Of a DNA stretch of 64,000 nt, positions 35,661-44,374 are shown one piece after another. Within the stretch, counting starts at the first letter, position 1. Every line of letters starts with the position of its first letter. Source of the DNA: Corynebacterium nuruki S6-4 (GTDB lineage: Bacteria; Actinomycetota; Actinomycetes; Mycobacteriales; Mycobacteriaceae); assembly GCF_007970465.1 (NCBI RefSeq), contig NZ_CP042429.1, positions 2,852,001 through 2,916,000 of the forward strand. The letters run 5' to 3'. The notes beneath the pieces are model-generated. The model did not search any database and had not been told where the DNA came from. It saw only the letters and a program-made list of their open reading frames with translations. The position numbers and the translations under genes were made by a program.

Positions 35661-35947
35661 GGCGGAAGTTCTCCTTCACAGGGGCGGGGTGGGATGTCCC
35701 CATGGAAACGGAGCCGGACCGCGGGCGGCAACGCATGACCCGCGGCAGAGCGGGATGTGCCGTCACGGCATGTCAGAGAGGGTATCTCAGGGAAAATTCA
35801 GGCGGATTGTGACGGGGCTGCCCCCGGTGTCGGCCGGTTACGGGGTCGGCCCCTGGAACGGTCGGCGACGGTTTGTCAAGACTTCCATTCACGCTCATCC
35901 GATGGTTCCGGACGGGTGCCGGCCGCCCGATAGTGTCGTCCCTGTTG
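35661..35947. other. Divergent regulatory region between the MFS and sulfate transporter genes
   Basis: About 320 bases without a gene. It holds a palindrome at 35758-35770, a minus-strand -10 box TACCCT (35784-35779) for the MFS gene, and a plus-strand -10 box TAGTGT (35931-35936) for the sulfate operon. The part 35790-35920 shows nothing recognisable. Confidence 0.5.
35758..35770 (-). promoter_or_regulatory. Palindromic operator candidate for the MFS-XRE operon
   Basis: TGCCGTCACGGCA is a perfect palindrome around a central C, lying just after the minus-strand TACCCT box, i.e. over the expected transcription start. A likely site for the XRE regulator encoded downstream. Confidence 0.45.
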
Positions 35948-35963
35948 TAGACAGAGCAGTCTG
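35948..35963 (+). promoter_or_regulatory. McbR-type box upstream of the sulfate transporter operon
   Basis: TAGACAGAGCAGTCTG matches 9 of 10 arm positions of TAGAC-N6-GTCTA. It lies 12 nt after the -10 box TAGTGT (35931-35936) and just before the AGGAGG ribosome site (35967-35972), so a bound repressor would block transcription start. Confidence 0.72.
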
Positions 35964-35980
35964 TTCAGGAGGATGCGCAC

Positions 35981-37147
35981 ATGGCAGGAAGACCCGGCAC
36001 GGGCACGGTGCTGGCGGGGGTGGGCGTTCTCGCCCTCGTCGCCGTCCTCGTGCTGCCCGGCGGCACCACCGACGACCCCGACGGCGAGGACGTGTCCTCC
36101 GGATCCCACCGCCTCAACCTCGTCGCCTACTCGGTGCCCAAGCCCGGCTTCAGCGCCGTCATCCCCGGCTTCCGTGACACCCCCGACGGACAGGACACCG
36201 GCTTCGCCGAGTCCTACGGCGCCTCCGGCGACCAGTCCCGGAAAGTCGCCCGCCACGCACCCGCCGACCTGGTGAACTTCTCCCTCGAACCCGACATCAC
36301 CCGGCTCGTCGATGACGGCCTGGTCGCCGGGGACTGGAAGGACGACGTCCCCGGCGACGAATCCGGCCGGTCCGTGCCCTTCGGCTCGGTCGTCTCCTTC
36401 GTCACCCGGCCGGGCAACCCCGAACACCTCGAGAACTGGGACGACCTGCTGGCCCCCGGCATCGAGATCATCACACCGAACCCGGCCTCGTCCGGCTCGG
36501 CGAAGTGGAACCTGCTCGCCCCGTACGCCGCCTGGTACTTCCAGGCGCTGAAGGCCAACGGCGGGGACGCCGCCGCGGCCCACGCCACCGCGCTCGACAA
36601 GGTCAGCCGGCTGGTCAACGAGCACATCCCGGTGCGCCCCAAGTCCGGCCGCGAGGCGACCAGCGCCTTCGAGCAGGGTCAGGGCGACGTGCTGCTGTCC
36701 TACGAGAACGAGGCGATCCTGCTGGCCCGCGACGGCGACGACATCAGCTACCTCAACCCGACGGACACCTTCCGCATCGAGAACCCGGTCGCCGTCGTCA
36801 CCGGCGACGACACGAAGGCCACCGAATTCCGCGACTACCTGTTCACCCCGGACGCGGAGAAGCGCTGGGCCTCCGAAGGCTTCCGCCCCGGCCCGGACCT
36901 GTTCGACCGGGCGGGCAGGACACCCGTCATCGACGCGCTCCCCGCCGACCGGCGCGACGACTTCCGCCCCACGCACAACGTCTGGACCATCGACGACCTC
37001 GCCGACCAGTTCCGCACCGTGGCCCCCGACCTCGCGGCGAAGAAGGACGGCTGGGCGCTCGTCGACGCGGTGCTGTTCAGCCGGGCAGCCCCCGGCAGCG
37101 GACAACAGGACGGCGCCATCACCCGGATATACGGAGGAGGAGAGTGA
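35981..37147 (+). CDS. cysP: Sulfate/thiosulfate-binding protein of an ABC importer
   Basis: 388 residues. An N-terminal hydrophobic segment (VLAGVGVLALVAVLVLPGG, about 9-27) exports or anchors the protein. The rest is a periplasmic-binding fold of the sulfate-binding (Sbp/CysP) type: LNLVAYSVPKPGF, a long loop, PASSGSAKWNLLAPYAAW (about 164-181; anion-binding Ser-Gly-Ser-Ala) and QGQGDVLLSYENEAI. Unlike most actinobacterial homologues there is no lipobox Cys, so it may stay anchored by its helix. AGGAGG lies 8 nt before the ATG. First gene of a four-gene operon. Confidence 0.9.
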   Translation: MAGRPGTGTVLAGVGVLALVAVLVLPGGTTDDPDGEDVSSGSHRLNLVAYSVPKPGFSAVIPGFRDTPDGQDTGFAESYGASGDQSRKVARHAPADLVNFSLEPDITRLVDDGLVAGDWKDDVPGDESGRSVPFGSVVSFVTRPGNPEHLENWDDLLAPGIEIITPNPASSGSAKWNLLAPYAAWYFQALKANGGDAAAAHATALDKVSRLVNEHIPVRPKSGREATSAFEQGQGDVLLSYENEAILLARDGDDISYLNPTDTFRIENPVAVVTGDDTKATEFRDYLFTPDAEKRWASEGFRPGPDLFDRAGRTPVIDALPADRRDDFRPTHNVWTIDDLADQFRTVAPDLAAKKDGWALVDAVLFSRAAPGSGQQDGAITRIYGGGE

Positions 37148-37965
37148 TGACCCTGACCCTCACCCGGCGCGGCAAAGCCCCGGCAAAGGTATCGGAGACC
37201 ACGAAGATCGGGATGGGCACCGCGGTCCTCTGGCTGTCCGTCATCGTGCTGCTGCCGCTCATCGCACTGACGACCCAGGCCTTCGACAACGGCTGGTCCG
37301 GCTTCTGGGACGCGGTCACCGCCCCCGGCGCACTGGACGCCCTGCGCGTCACCGTCCTCGTCTCCTTCGTCGTGGCGGTCGTCAACGCCGTCACCGGCAC
37401 CCTGGTCGCCTGGGTCCTGGTCCGGGACAACTTCCCCGGCAAGAAGATCGTGGACGCCGTCATCGACCTGCCGTTCGCGTTGCCCACCATCGTCGCCTCC
37501 CTGGTGATGCTCAGCCTCTACGGGCCGGACAGTCCGTTCGGCATCACCATCAACGCGACCCAACCGGCCCTCGTCGTCGCCCTGGCGTTCGTCTGCCTGC
37601 CGTTCGTCGTCCGCGCGGTCCAGCCCGTCCTCATCGAACTCGACGAGGACGTCGAGGAGGCCGCGGCCTCGCTCGGGGCGTCCAACGCGACGATCTTCCG
37701 CCGGATCGTGCTGCCGGCCGTCATGCCCGCGCTCCTCTCCGGCACCGGACTCGCCTTCGCCCGCGCCCTCGGCGAGTACGGGTCCGTCGTCCTCATCGGC
37801 GGCAACATCCCGGGGAAGACCCAGGTCGCCTCCCAGTACATCCAGGAACAGATCGAATCCGACGTGCCGACCGCCGCGGCGGCCGTGTCCGTGGTCCTGC
37901 TGGCCCTCACCTTCGTGGTGCTGCTGGTGCTGCGGTTCGTCGGGGAGCGGAAGGACCGGTCATGA
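37147..37965 (+). CDS. cysT: Sulfate ABC transporter permease CysT
   Basis: 272-residue membrane subunit, about six membrane segments. The EAA loop EEAAASLGASNATIFRRIVL (about 177-196) contacts CysA. LPFALPTIVASLVML and RALGEYGSVVLIGGNIP are typical of the CysT/CysU subunit. ATG 37147 overlaps the cysP stop by one base (TGATG), with GGAGGAGGAGAG before it. Confidence 0.93.
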   Translation: MTLTLTRRGKAPAKVSETTKIGMGTAVLWLSVIVLLPLIALTTQAFDNGWSGFWDAVTAPGALDALRVTVLVSFVVAVVNAVTGTLVAWVLVRDNFPGKKIVDAVIDLPFALPTIVASLVMLSLYGPDSPFGITINATQPALVVALAFVCLPFVVRAVQPVLIELDEDVEEAAASLGASNATIFRRIVLPAVMPALLSGTGLAFARALGEYGSVVLIGGNIPGKTQVASQYIQEQIESDVPTAAAAVSVVLLALTFVVLLVLRFVGERKDRS

Positions 37966-38774
37966 AACTGTCGAGAACCACCGTCCTCACGCTCCGCACC
38001 CTGGCACTGGTCTGGCTGGCGGTCCTCGTCGCCCTGCCGGTCGGCACGATCCTGTGGCGCACCTTCGAACCCGGCCTCGGCCAGTTCTGGGACTGGATCA
38101 CCACCCCGGCGGCGATCTCCGCACTGAAGACCTCGCTGATCATCGTCATCGTCACCGTGCCGCTCAACGTCATCTTCGGCATCGTCGTCTCCCTCGGCCT
38201 GGTCCGCGGGAAGTTCCCCGGCAAGAGTGTCGTCCAGGCGATCGTCGACCTGCCGTTCTCCGTCTCACCGGTGATCGTCGGCGTCGCGCTGATCATGCTG
38301 TGGGGCAGCGGCGGCTGGTTCGGCGGAGTGGAGAACCTCGGCTTCCGGGTGATCTTCGGACTGCCCGGCATGATCCTCGCCACCGTGTTCGTCACCATGC
38401 CGTTCATCGTCCGCGAGGTCGAACCGGTGCTTCGCGAGATCGGCACGGACCAGGAGCAGGCCGCGGCCACGCTCGGGGCGTCCCGCTGGCAGACCTTCCG
38501 GCGGATCACGCTGCCGTCGATCCGGTGGGGACTGTCGTACGGCATCGCGCTGACCGTCGCCCGCGCCCTCGGCGAATTCGGTGCGGTCATCATGGTCGCC
38601 TCCGGCTTCGCCGGCGGCGGGCAGACCCTCACCCTGCTCGTCCACTCCCGCTACATCGACGACCACAACACCTACGGTGCCTATGCGGCAGCGACCCTGC
38701 TCATGGCGGTCGCCGTCATCGTCCTCGTCATCATGACCGTCCTGCAGAAGCAGCAGAAGACCGGAAAGAAGTAA
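37962..38774 (+). CDS. cysW: Sulfate ABC transporter permease CysW
   Basis: Second membrane subunit, 270 residues, about six membrane segments. EAA loop QEQAAATLGASRWQTFRRIT (about 167-186), LPFSVSPVIVGVALIML and RALGEFGAVIMVASG mark it as CysW. The ATG overlaps the cysT stop (ATGA). Confidence 0.93.
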   Translation: MKLSRTTVLTLRTLALVWLAVLVALPVGTILWRTFEPGLGQFWDWITTPAAISALKTSLIIVIVTVPLNVIFGIVVSLGLVRGKFPGKSVVQAIVDLPFSVSPVIVGVALIMLWGSGGWFGGVENLGFRVIFGLPGMILATVFVTMPFIVREVEPVLREIGTDQEQAAATLGASRWQTFRRITLPSIRWGLSYGIALTVARALGEFGAVIMVASGFAGGGQTLTLLVHSRYIDDHNTYGAYAAATLLMAVAVIVLVIMTVLQKQQKTGKK

Positions 38775-38778
38775 GCAG

Positions 38779-39765
38779 ATGACCATCTCCGTCTCCCACG
38801 CCGTGAAGACCTACGGGGACTTCCACGCCCTCGACGACGTCTCCATCGACATCCCCGAAGGCTCGCTCACCGCGCTGCTGGGACCGTCGGGTTCCGGCAA
38901 GTCGACGCTGCTGCGCACCATCGCCGGCCTCGAACAGCCGGATTCCGGCCAGGTCGTCATCGACGGCCGGGACGTCACCCGGCTGAGCCCCCAGGACCGG
39001 GGGATCGGCTTCGTCTTCCAGCACTACGCCGCCTTCAAGCACATGACGGTGCGCGACAACGTCGCCTTCGGCCTGACCGTCCGCAAGCGACCGAAGAAGG
39101 AGATCGACGCCCGCGTCGACGAACTTCTCGAGATCGTCGGCCTCGCCGGCTACCAGACCCGCTACCCCTCACAGCTCTCCGGCGGGCAGCGTCAGCGCAT
39201 GGCCCTGGCCCGGGCGCTCGCCCCGTCGCCCGGCGTCCTGCTGCTCGACGAACCCTTCGGCGCCCTGGACGCCAAGGTCCGCGAGGACCTACGCACCTGG
39301 CTGCGGCACATGCACGAGGAGTTCACCGTGACGACTGTCCTGGTCACCCATGACCAGGAGGAGGCGCTCGACGTCGCCGACCGCATCGCCGTGCTCTCCG
39401 CCGGACGCATCGAACAGATCGGGGCCCCCTCCGAGCTCTACGACAGCCCGGAGACTCCCTTCGTCCAGGCGTTCCTCGGCCACGTCACGGAACTGGACGG
39501 GAAGACCGTGCGGCCCCACGACATCCGGCTGGGACGCAACGCCTCCCCGGAGGTGCACGGCAACGAGATCCCCGCCACCGAGGTTCGGGAGGCGGTCGTC
39601 GAGCGCGTCGTGGTGCTCGGCTTCGAGGTGCGCGTCGAGCTGAAGGACGCCGCCACCGGGGCGCCGTTCACCGCGCAGATCACCCGGGGCGACGCGAATG
39701 CGCTGGGCCTGTCGGGGGCGAGCGTGGGGGAGACGATCTACGCGCGGGCGACTGAGCTGGCCTAG
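38779..39765 (+). CDS. cysA: Sulfate ABC transporter ATPase CysA
   Basis: 328-residue ATPase that drives sulfate/thiosulfate uptake. Walker A GPSGSGKST (about 35-43), Q-loop FQHYAAFKHM, signature LSGGQRQRMALARAL (about 133-147), Walker B LLLDEPFGALDAKVR and switch His in VTHDQEEA. The last ~100 residues are a CysA-type regulatory beta domain (VRPHDIRLGRN, GETIYARATEL). Begins 4 nt after cysW. End of the operon; no clear terminator before the cysK promoter. Confidence 0.94.
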   Translation: MTISVSHAVKTYGDFHALDDVSIDIPEGSLTALLGPSGSGKSTLLRTIAGLEQPDSGQVVIDGRDVTRLSPQDRGIGFVFQHYAAFKHMTVRDNVAFGLTVRKRPKKEIDARVDELLEIVGLAGYQTRYPSQLSGGQRQRMALARALAPSPGVLLLDEPFGALDAKVREDLRTWLRHMHEEFTVTTVLVTHDQEEALDVADRIAVLSAGRIEQIGAPSELYDSPETPFVQAFLGHVTELDGKTVRPHDIRLGRNASPEVHGNEIPATEVREAVVERVVVLGFEVRVELKDAATGAPFTAQITRGDANALGLSGASVGETIYARATELA

Positions 39766-39820
39766 GGGCGTCGGCCGGTTCACGCTGATCGGAACGGTTC
39801 CGGGGCCGGTGGCTACCGGG

Positions 39821-39836
39821 TAGACAGAGCGGTACA
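39821..39836 (+). promoter_or_regulatory. McbR-type box upstream of cysK
   Basis: TAGACAGAGCGGTACA matches the left arm fully and the right arm 3 of 5 of TAGAC-N6-GTCTA. It is 14 of 16 or better identical to the metQ box (TAGACAGAGCGGTCCA), which supports it despite the weaker right arm. 32 nt before the cysK ATG. Confidence 0.58.
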
Positions 39837-39868
39837 GCAGCCGTCCCCGCAAGAAACCGGAGCAGTGC

Positions 39869-40891
39869 ATGACCACCACCACATCAACCCCGACAGCCGC
39901 CGACCACGTCCTCGACCGGGCCCCCGTCCCGGTCGCCGCGGACATCACCGACCTCATCGGGAACACCCCGCTCATCGACCTCACCTCCTTCGTCACCGCC
40001 CACGGCGGCACGGCACGCGTCCTCGGCAAGGTCGAGGCCTTCAACCCGCTGTTCAGCGTCAAGGACCGCATCGCCGCGGCCCTCATCAGCCAGGGCGAAC
40101 AGAGCGGCGAACTCCGACCCGGCAGCCTCATCGTCGACGTCACCAGTGGAAACACCGGGGTCGCCCTCGCCGGAATCGCCGCGGCCCGCGGCTACCGCAC
40201 CAGGTTCTACCTCGGCGACACGACCAGCCCCACCAAGCGCAGGATCCTCGAGGCACTCGGCGCGGAGATCATCCCCACCGACAACTCCATCTTCCTCGAC
40301 CCGGAGGGGCTGGAGAAGCTCGTCGCCCGGGCGAAGGAGGAGAACCCGGACGCCTACTTCACCGACCAGCTCGGTAACCCGGTCAACCGCTCGACCCACT
40401 ACGCCACCACCGGCCCGGAGATCTGGCGGGACACCCACGGCGAAGTCGACGTCCTCGTCGGAGGTGTCGGCACCGGCGGCACCGTCTCCGGCGCCGGGCG
40501 CTTCCTCAAGGACCGGAAGCAGGACGTGAAGGTCATCGTCGCCGAACCGGGGGAGAACTCCCTGCCCACCGAGGACAGGATCAACCCGGACGCCGAGATC
40601 GACGGCGTCCACAAGGTCGACGGGCTCGACCCGGAACAGCTCCCCCCGAACTACGATCTCACCATCGCCGACGAGGTCATCGCCGTCGAGGCGGCGGACG
40701 CCTGGGCCACCGCCCGTGCCGTCCTGAAGGAGACCGGACTGTTCGTCGGCGCCTCCGCCGGGGCGTCCGTCACCGTCGCCACCCGACTCGCCGCCCGCCC
40801 CGAGTTCGCGGAGGCGACCATCGTCGTGGTCCTGCCGGACTCCGGGGAGCGCTACCTCAGCGCCGGCGTCTTCGACGAGCCGGTCGCCTGA
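39869..40891 (+). CDS. cysK: Cysteine synthase (O-acetylserine sulfhydrylase)
   Basis: PLP enzyme that makes cysteine from O-acetylserine and sulfide. 340 residues, about 25 longer than typical CysK at the N-terminus (Thr-rich TTTTSTPTAADH). PLP Lys in NPLFSVKDRIA (about 65), substrate loop TSGNTG (about 91-96), phosphate loop GVGTGGT (about 202-208) and the C-terminal PDSGERYLS are all present. Its place after cysPTWA and an McbR-type box supports sulfur assimilation. Cystathionine beta-synthase-like activity cannot be excluded. Confidence 0.9.
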   Translation: MTTTTSTPTAADHVLDRAPVPVAADITDLIGNTPLIDLTSFVTAHGGTARVLGKVEAFNPLFSVKDRIAAALISQGEQSGELRPGSLIVDVTSGNTGVALAGIAAARGYRTRFYLGDTTSPTKRRILEALGAEIIPTDNSIFLDPEGLEKLVARAKEENPDAYFTDQLGNPVNRSTHYATTGPEIWRDTHGEVDVLVGGVGTGGTVSGAGRFLKDRKQDVKVIVAEPGENSLPTEDRINPDAEIDGVHKVDGLDPEQLPPNYDLTIADEVIAVEAADAWATARAVLKETGLFVGASAGASVTVATRLAARPEFAEATIVVVLPDSGERYLSAGVFDEPVA

Positions 40892-40898
40892 CCCCGGC

Positions 40899-42080
40899 TC
40901 ACCCCTCGAGCACCCGCCCGATCTTCACCACCTGCTCGGTGAGGACCGCGGCGGGTGTCGCGTGGTTGAGACGGAACCAGCCCCGGAAGTCACGCCCGCA
41001 GCGGCGACCGTCGGTGCCCGCCACCCCGGCCTGCCGCCGCAGGAGATTCTCCACACTGCCGCGCACCCCGTAGTCCCGCAGGTCGAGAAAATCGAGGTAG
41101 GTCCCCTGGGGCGGCAGGAAACGGGCGCGGGGGAGATACTCGGCGACCAGGTCGACCAGCAGGTCACGGTGGCCCTGCAGGTGGGTGACGAGGGCGTCCA
41201 GCCAGTCCCGCCCGTCGTCGTAGGCCGCGATGGTGGCCTCCACCCCGAGATGCCCGACCGCGTGCCCCACCCAGGTCCCCTCCTTCCGCCAGACGGCGGC
41301 GTCCGGTCCGGAGAACACGGTCTGTGAGCATGTCAGGCCCGGTATGTTCCAACCCTTCGACGCCGAGGTCGCCGTCACCGTGTGCGCCGCGGCCGTGTCC
41401 GACAGTGAAGCGTAAGGGACATGGCGGCGTCCGTCGTAGATGAGAGGCGCGTGGACCTCGTCGGCCCACACCCTGCCACCGTGACGGTCCACGATCTCCA
41501 CCAGTGGCGCCAACTGACTCCGGGTGAAGACAGTACCGGTGGGATTCGCCGGGTTGACGAGGATGAGGACGGACGCCCCGTTCCGGAACGCGTCCGCGAT
41601 GCCGTCGAGGTCCAGGTTCCAGGTCTCCTGCCCGTCCGCTGTCGTGTGGACCACCGGAACCTCGATGATCTCCCGCCGGTGGTCACGCAGCAGGTGGAAG
41701 AACGGCATGTAGGTCGGGGTGGGGACGACCACCGCCCCGGGGCCGGCGAGGTGGTCGAGCGTGAATTCCAGCGAGCTCAGCACCTCCGGCAGCGCGCCGA
41801 TGTCCGCCGGGTCGACCGCCCAGTCGTGCCGGTCGGCGAGGAAGCGGGCGGTGGCTTCCGCGAGCTCGGCCTTCCGCGCCAGGGTGGTGTACCCGAAATC
41901 CAGGTTGTCGACCCTGGACTGTACGGCGTCCAGCACCGCGGGAGCGGTGCCGAAATCGCTCTCCGCGACGAAGGTCCCGATACTGCCGGGGAAGGTGGCC
42001 CACTTGGAACCGCCGCGGGCGCGCAGCTCATCGACAGTGAGGGCCTCAGCGGCGGCGAAACCGGTGGTGAAGTCGGTCAT
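40899..42080 (-). CDS. MalY/PatB-type aminotransferase, probable C-S beta-lyase (AecD-like)
   Basis: 393-residue fold-type I PLP enzyme. FVAESDFGTAPAV near the N-terminus, NPANPTGTVFTR (about 175-186), VWADEVHAPLIYDG (about 204-217) and the PLP Lys in TSASKGWNIPG (about 245) match MalY/PatB proteins; C. glutamicum AecD (cystathionine beta-lyase) belongs here and shares WVAESDFGT and DEIHAPLVYEG. Likely splits cystathionine or cysteine to homocysteine/sulfide and pyruvate. It converges on cysK with 7 nt between stops. TACCGT (42092-42087) 6 nt before the ATG suggests a leaderless start, although GGAG is also there. Confidence 0.83.
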   Translation of the reverse strand: MTDFTTGFAAAEALTVDELRARGGSKWATFPGSIGTFVAESDFGTAPAVLDAVQSRVDNLDFGYTTLARKAELAEATARFLADRHDWAVDPADIGALPEVLSSLEFTLDHLAGPGAVVVPTPTYMPFFHLLRDHRREIIEVPVVHTTADGQETWNLDLDGIADAFRNGASVLILVNPANPTGTVFTRSQLAPLVEIVDRHGGRVWADEVHAPLIYDGRRHVPYASLSDTAAAHTVTATSASKGWNIPGLTCSQTVFSGPDAAVWRKEGTWVGHAVGHLGVEATIAAYDDGRDWLDALVTHLQGHRDLLVDLVAEYLPRARFLPPQGTYLDFLDLRDYGVRGSVENLLRRQAGVAGTDGRRCGRDFRGWFRLNHATPAAVLTEQVVKIGRVLEG

Positions 42081-42161
42081 TGCTCCACGGTAGGAACCGC
42101 ACCCGTGGTGTCGCGAGGGAACGGTTCACCGGGAATACCGGGGATCCGCCGCGGTGACCGG

Positions 42162-43010
42162 TCACCGCCGCAACGGCAGCGGCCGGAACGGGCGGTCGTC
42201 GACGGTTGCTGTGCCGGTTGCGCCGGTTGCGCCGCCGCCGAGCCGGACCGTCAGGTCGACCGGTACCGGTACCGGCCCACCGCCGCACACCCCGGACTCG
42301 TCGACGATGAGCCGGCAGCGCTGCGGGTGCCAGGCCGACCGCCAGACATCCTCCCACCCGGCGGTACCGGTCGGGATCTCGGCGACATCCGCCCCGCGGC
42401 GTCCGGTCGCCGACCAGGTCCGGGCGAGTGCGGCGGCACCGGTGCCGGTGACCAGGACCGTCGCGCCGGGCGGCAGGTTCACGCCGATCGTCCGGTCCGC
42501 CTCGTCGGTCCCGAGGATCCAGCCGGGCAGTGCCACCGCCGCCACTGCCGCCGTGTCGGCAGGGACTGCATGCAGTCCGGCGGGTACCCCGTCGACGGGC
42601 CGGGCGAGTAGACCGCACCCCGCCGCGGCGAACGGGATCCGCCGCAGCAGGTGGCCGGGCACCCCGATCAGCACCCGCCGCCGGACGCCCGGCTGGTGCA
42701 GGGCGGCGAAACCGACATAGGACCTGGCCGCGGGATCGGCGGGGCGGGGGACCGGGGCGGTGGCGACGGCCAGTGCGGCCGGATCCGGCAACCCCAGCCC
42801 GGCGGCGAGCCGGGTGCACGTCCCGGTGTCCAGCACCACCGGATCCGGTGGGGCACCGGTGAGACGGACATGCGGCGGGTGGACCTCGACCCAGACCGTC
42901 CCGCCGGCCGCAGCACCAGACGGCCGCGCACCGGCCGTCCGCCACTGCAGGTACCCCGCACCCGCCCCCGTCGCCACCGCCACCGCGCCCGCGACCACCC
43001 CGCCGATCAT
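42162..43010 (-). CDS. Possible EccE-like component of the ESX locus
   Basis: 282 residues, not firmly recognised. One N-terminal membrane segment (IGGVVAGAVAVATGAGAGYLQW), then a soluble alpha/beta region with WVEVHPPHVRLTGAPP and a long Ala/Gly/Val/Pro-rich part. It is divergent from eccB, and in some ESX-4 loci (recollection: Mycobacterium abscessus) an eccE gene lies beside eccB4. EccE proteins usually have two N-terminal membrane segments, so this would be a short member. Position is the main argument. Confidence 0.4.
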   Translation of the reverse strand: MIGGVVAGAVAVATGAGAGYLQWRTAGARPSGAAAGGTVWVEVHPPHVRLTGAPPDPVVLDTGTCTRLAAGLGLPDPAALAVATAPVPRPADPAARSYVGFAALHQPGVRRRVLIGVPGHLLRRIPFAAAGCGLLARPVDGVPAGLHAVPADTAAVAAVALPGWILGTDEADRTIGVNLPPGATVLVTGTGAAALARTWSATGRRGADVAEIPTGTAGWEDVWRSAWHPQRCRLIVDESGVCGGGPVPVPVDLTVRLGGGATGATGTATVDDRPFRPLPLRR

Positions 43011-43137
43011 CCCAACCAGTCCCTCCCGGTAGATCTATCGCTTCCGGAGTCTCTCCACCCCGTTTTCAGCCCGGACCCGCCCCGGATATGTTTGGATGGG
43101 AACACTACAACACGGGGACAGGCTTTTCGGGGGAACA

Positions 43138-44346
43138 GTGAGAACAACAGGGATCCAGGTGTCCGGCCACGCCTTTCTGCGGCGCCGGCTCGAACTCGCC
43201 CTCGTCACCGGGGACGCCCGCATGGCGCAGGACCCGCTGCGCACCCAGCGCAGATCGGTCGGGGTCGGCGTGCTCATCGCCCTGCTCGTCGCCGGGGGCA
43301 TGGCGGTCCTCGCGCTGCTGCGTCCGCAACCGGCGATCGGGGACGCCGACCTCGTCGCCGACGAATCCGGGGCCCTGCACGTCCGCCTCGACGATGTCTT
43401 CCACCCGGTCACCAACATCGCCTCGGCCCGCCTGCTGCTCGGCACCGCGGCCGAGGTCACCGGGACGACCGGCGACCGGCTCGCCGGATTCCCCGCCGGG
43501 CCACCGGTCGGGATCCCGCAGGCCCCGGGGCTCGTCCCCGCGGACCCTGACGCCGCCGCAGCCTGGGCCCTGTGCCCGACCACGGTCCTCGCCACCGACG
43601 CGCTGCCGGACGCCGGCCCCCAGGTCCTCGCCGCAGGACCCGACCACTGGCTCGTCGTCGACGGACAGCGGCTCCGGGTGCCGGACGCCGGTCCCCGCGT
43701 CGCCCGGGCACTCGGGGCGACGCCGGTGGAGCTGCCCGGGGACGTGGCGGACCGGATGGTCCGGGTCCTCGACCGGGGCCCCGATGTCGCTCTGCCCGCC
43801 GGGCCGTCGGGCCTGCCCGGCGAGTTCGCCGAACAGGGACGTCTGGTGACCGCGGGGGACCGCACGTTCGTCGTCGCCGGCGGCGGACTGGCCGAGGTGA
43901 CCGGGGCGCGCCGGGCGGTGGCGGAGGCCCTGGCCCGGGAGGCACCGGTGGCGACGGACCTCACCCGGGTACTGTCGGTCCCCGGCTCGGAGGTGCTGAC
44001 CCAGGTGCCCGTCGACCTGACGGTCCGGGAGATCGAGCGGCCCTGCGTCGGCGGGACGCTGGTCGACGGTGGTGCGGAAGAGGTCGGTGGCACGGCCGGC
44101 GGTGCAGCCGGCGGCCGGTACACCGGCCCACGGGGGACGGTGGCCCTGGTGACCGAGCGGGGACTGGTGCTCGTCAGCGAATCCGGAATCCGCTACTCGG
44201 TGGGGTCGGCGGAGGATCTCGCCGCGCTGGGGGTGCTTGACGAGGACCAGCTGCCCGTGTCCGTGCCGTGGCGGGTGATCGAACCGCTGCCCGACGGTGG
44301 GGAACTGTCGGTGGAGCGGGCTCGACGGACCGCGGACGTGGCCTGA
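43138..44346 (+). CDS. eccB: ESX type VII secretion protein EccB
   Basis: Core membrane-complex subunit of type VII secretion, 402 residues. The N-terminus RTTGIQVSGHAFLRRRLELA followed by DARMAQDPLRTQRRSV is the family signature. A single membrane segment (VGVGVLIALLVAGGMAVLALL, about 38-58) precedes a large extracytoplasmic repeat domain with Cys residues (ALCPTT and RPCVGG) that can form a disulfide. GTG 43138 with GGGGGAA upstream is preferred to ATG 43096. TATGTT at 43085-43090 is a possible -10 box. Convergent with mycP. Confidence 0.92.
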   Translation: MRTTGIQVSGHAFLRRRLELALVTGDARMAQDPLRTQRRSVGVGVLIALLVAGGMAVLALLRPQPAIGDADLVADESGALHVRLDDVFHPVTNIASARLLLGTAAEVTGTTGDRLAGFPAGPPVGIPQAPGLVPADPDAAAAWALCPTTVLATDALPDAGPQVLAAGPDHWLVVDGQRLRVPDAGPRVARALGATPVELPGDVADRMVRVLDRGPDVALPAGPSGLPGEFAEQGRLVTAGDRTFVVAGGGLAEVTGARRAVAEALAREAPVATDLTRVLSVPGSEVLTQVPVDLTVREIERPCVGGTLVDGGAEEVGGTAGGAAGGRYTGPRGTVALVTERGLVLVSESGIRYSVGSAEDLAALGVLDEDQLPVSVPWRVIEPLPDGGELSVERARRTADVA

Positions 44347-44374
44347 CGCCGGACGGTCACTGTGCCCGGCCGGG

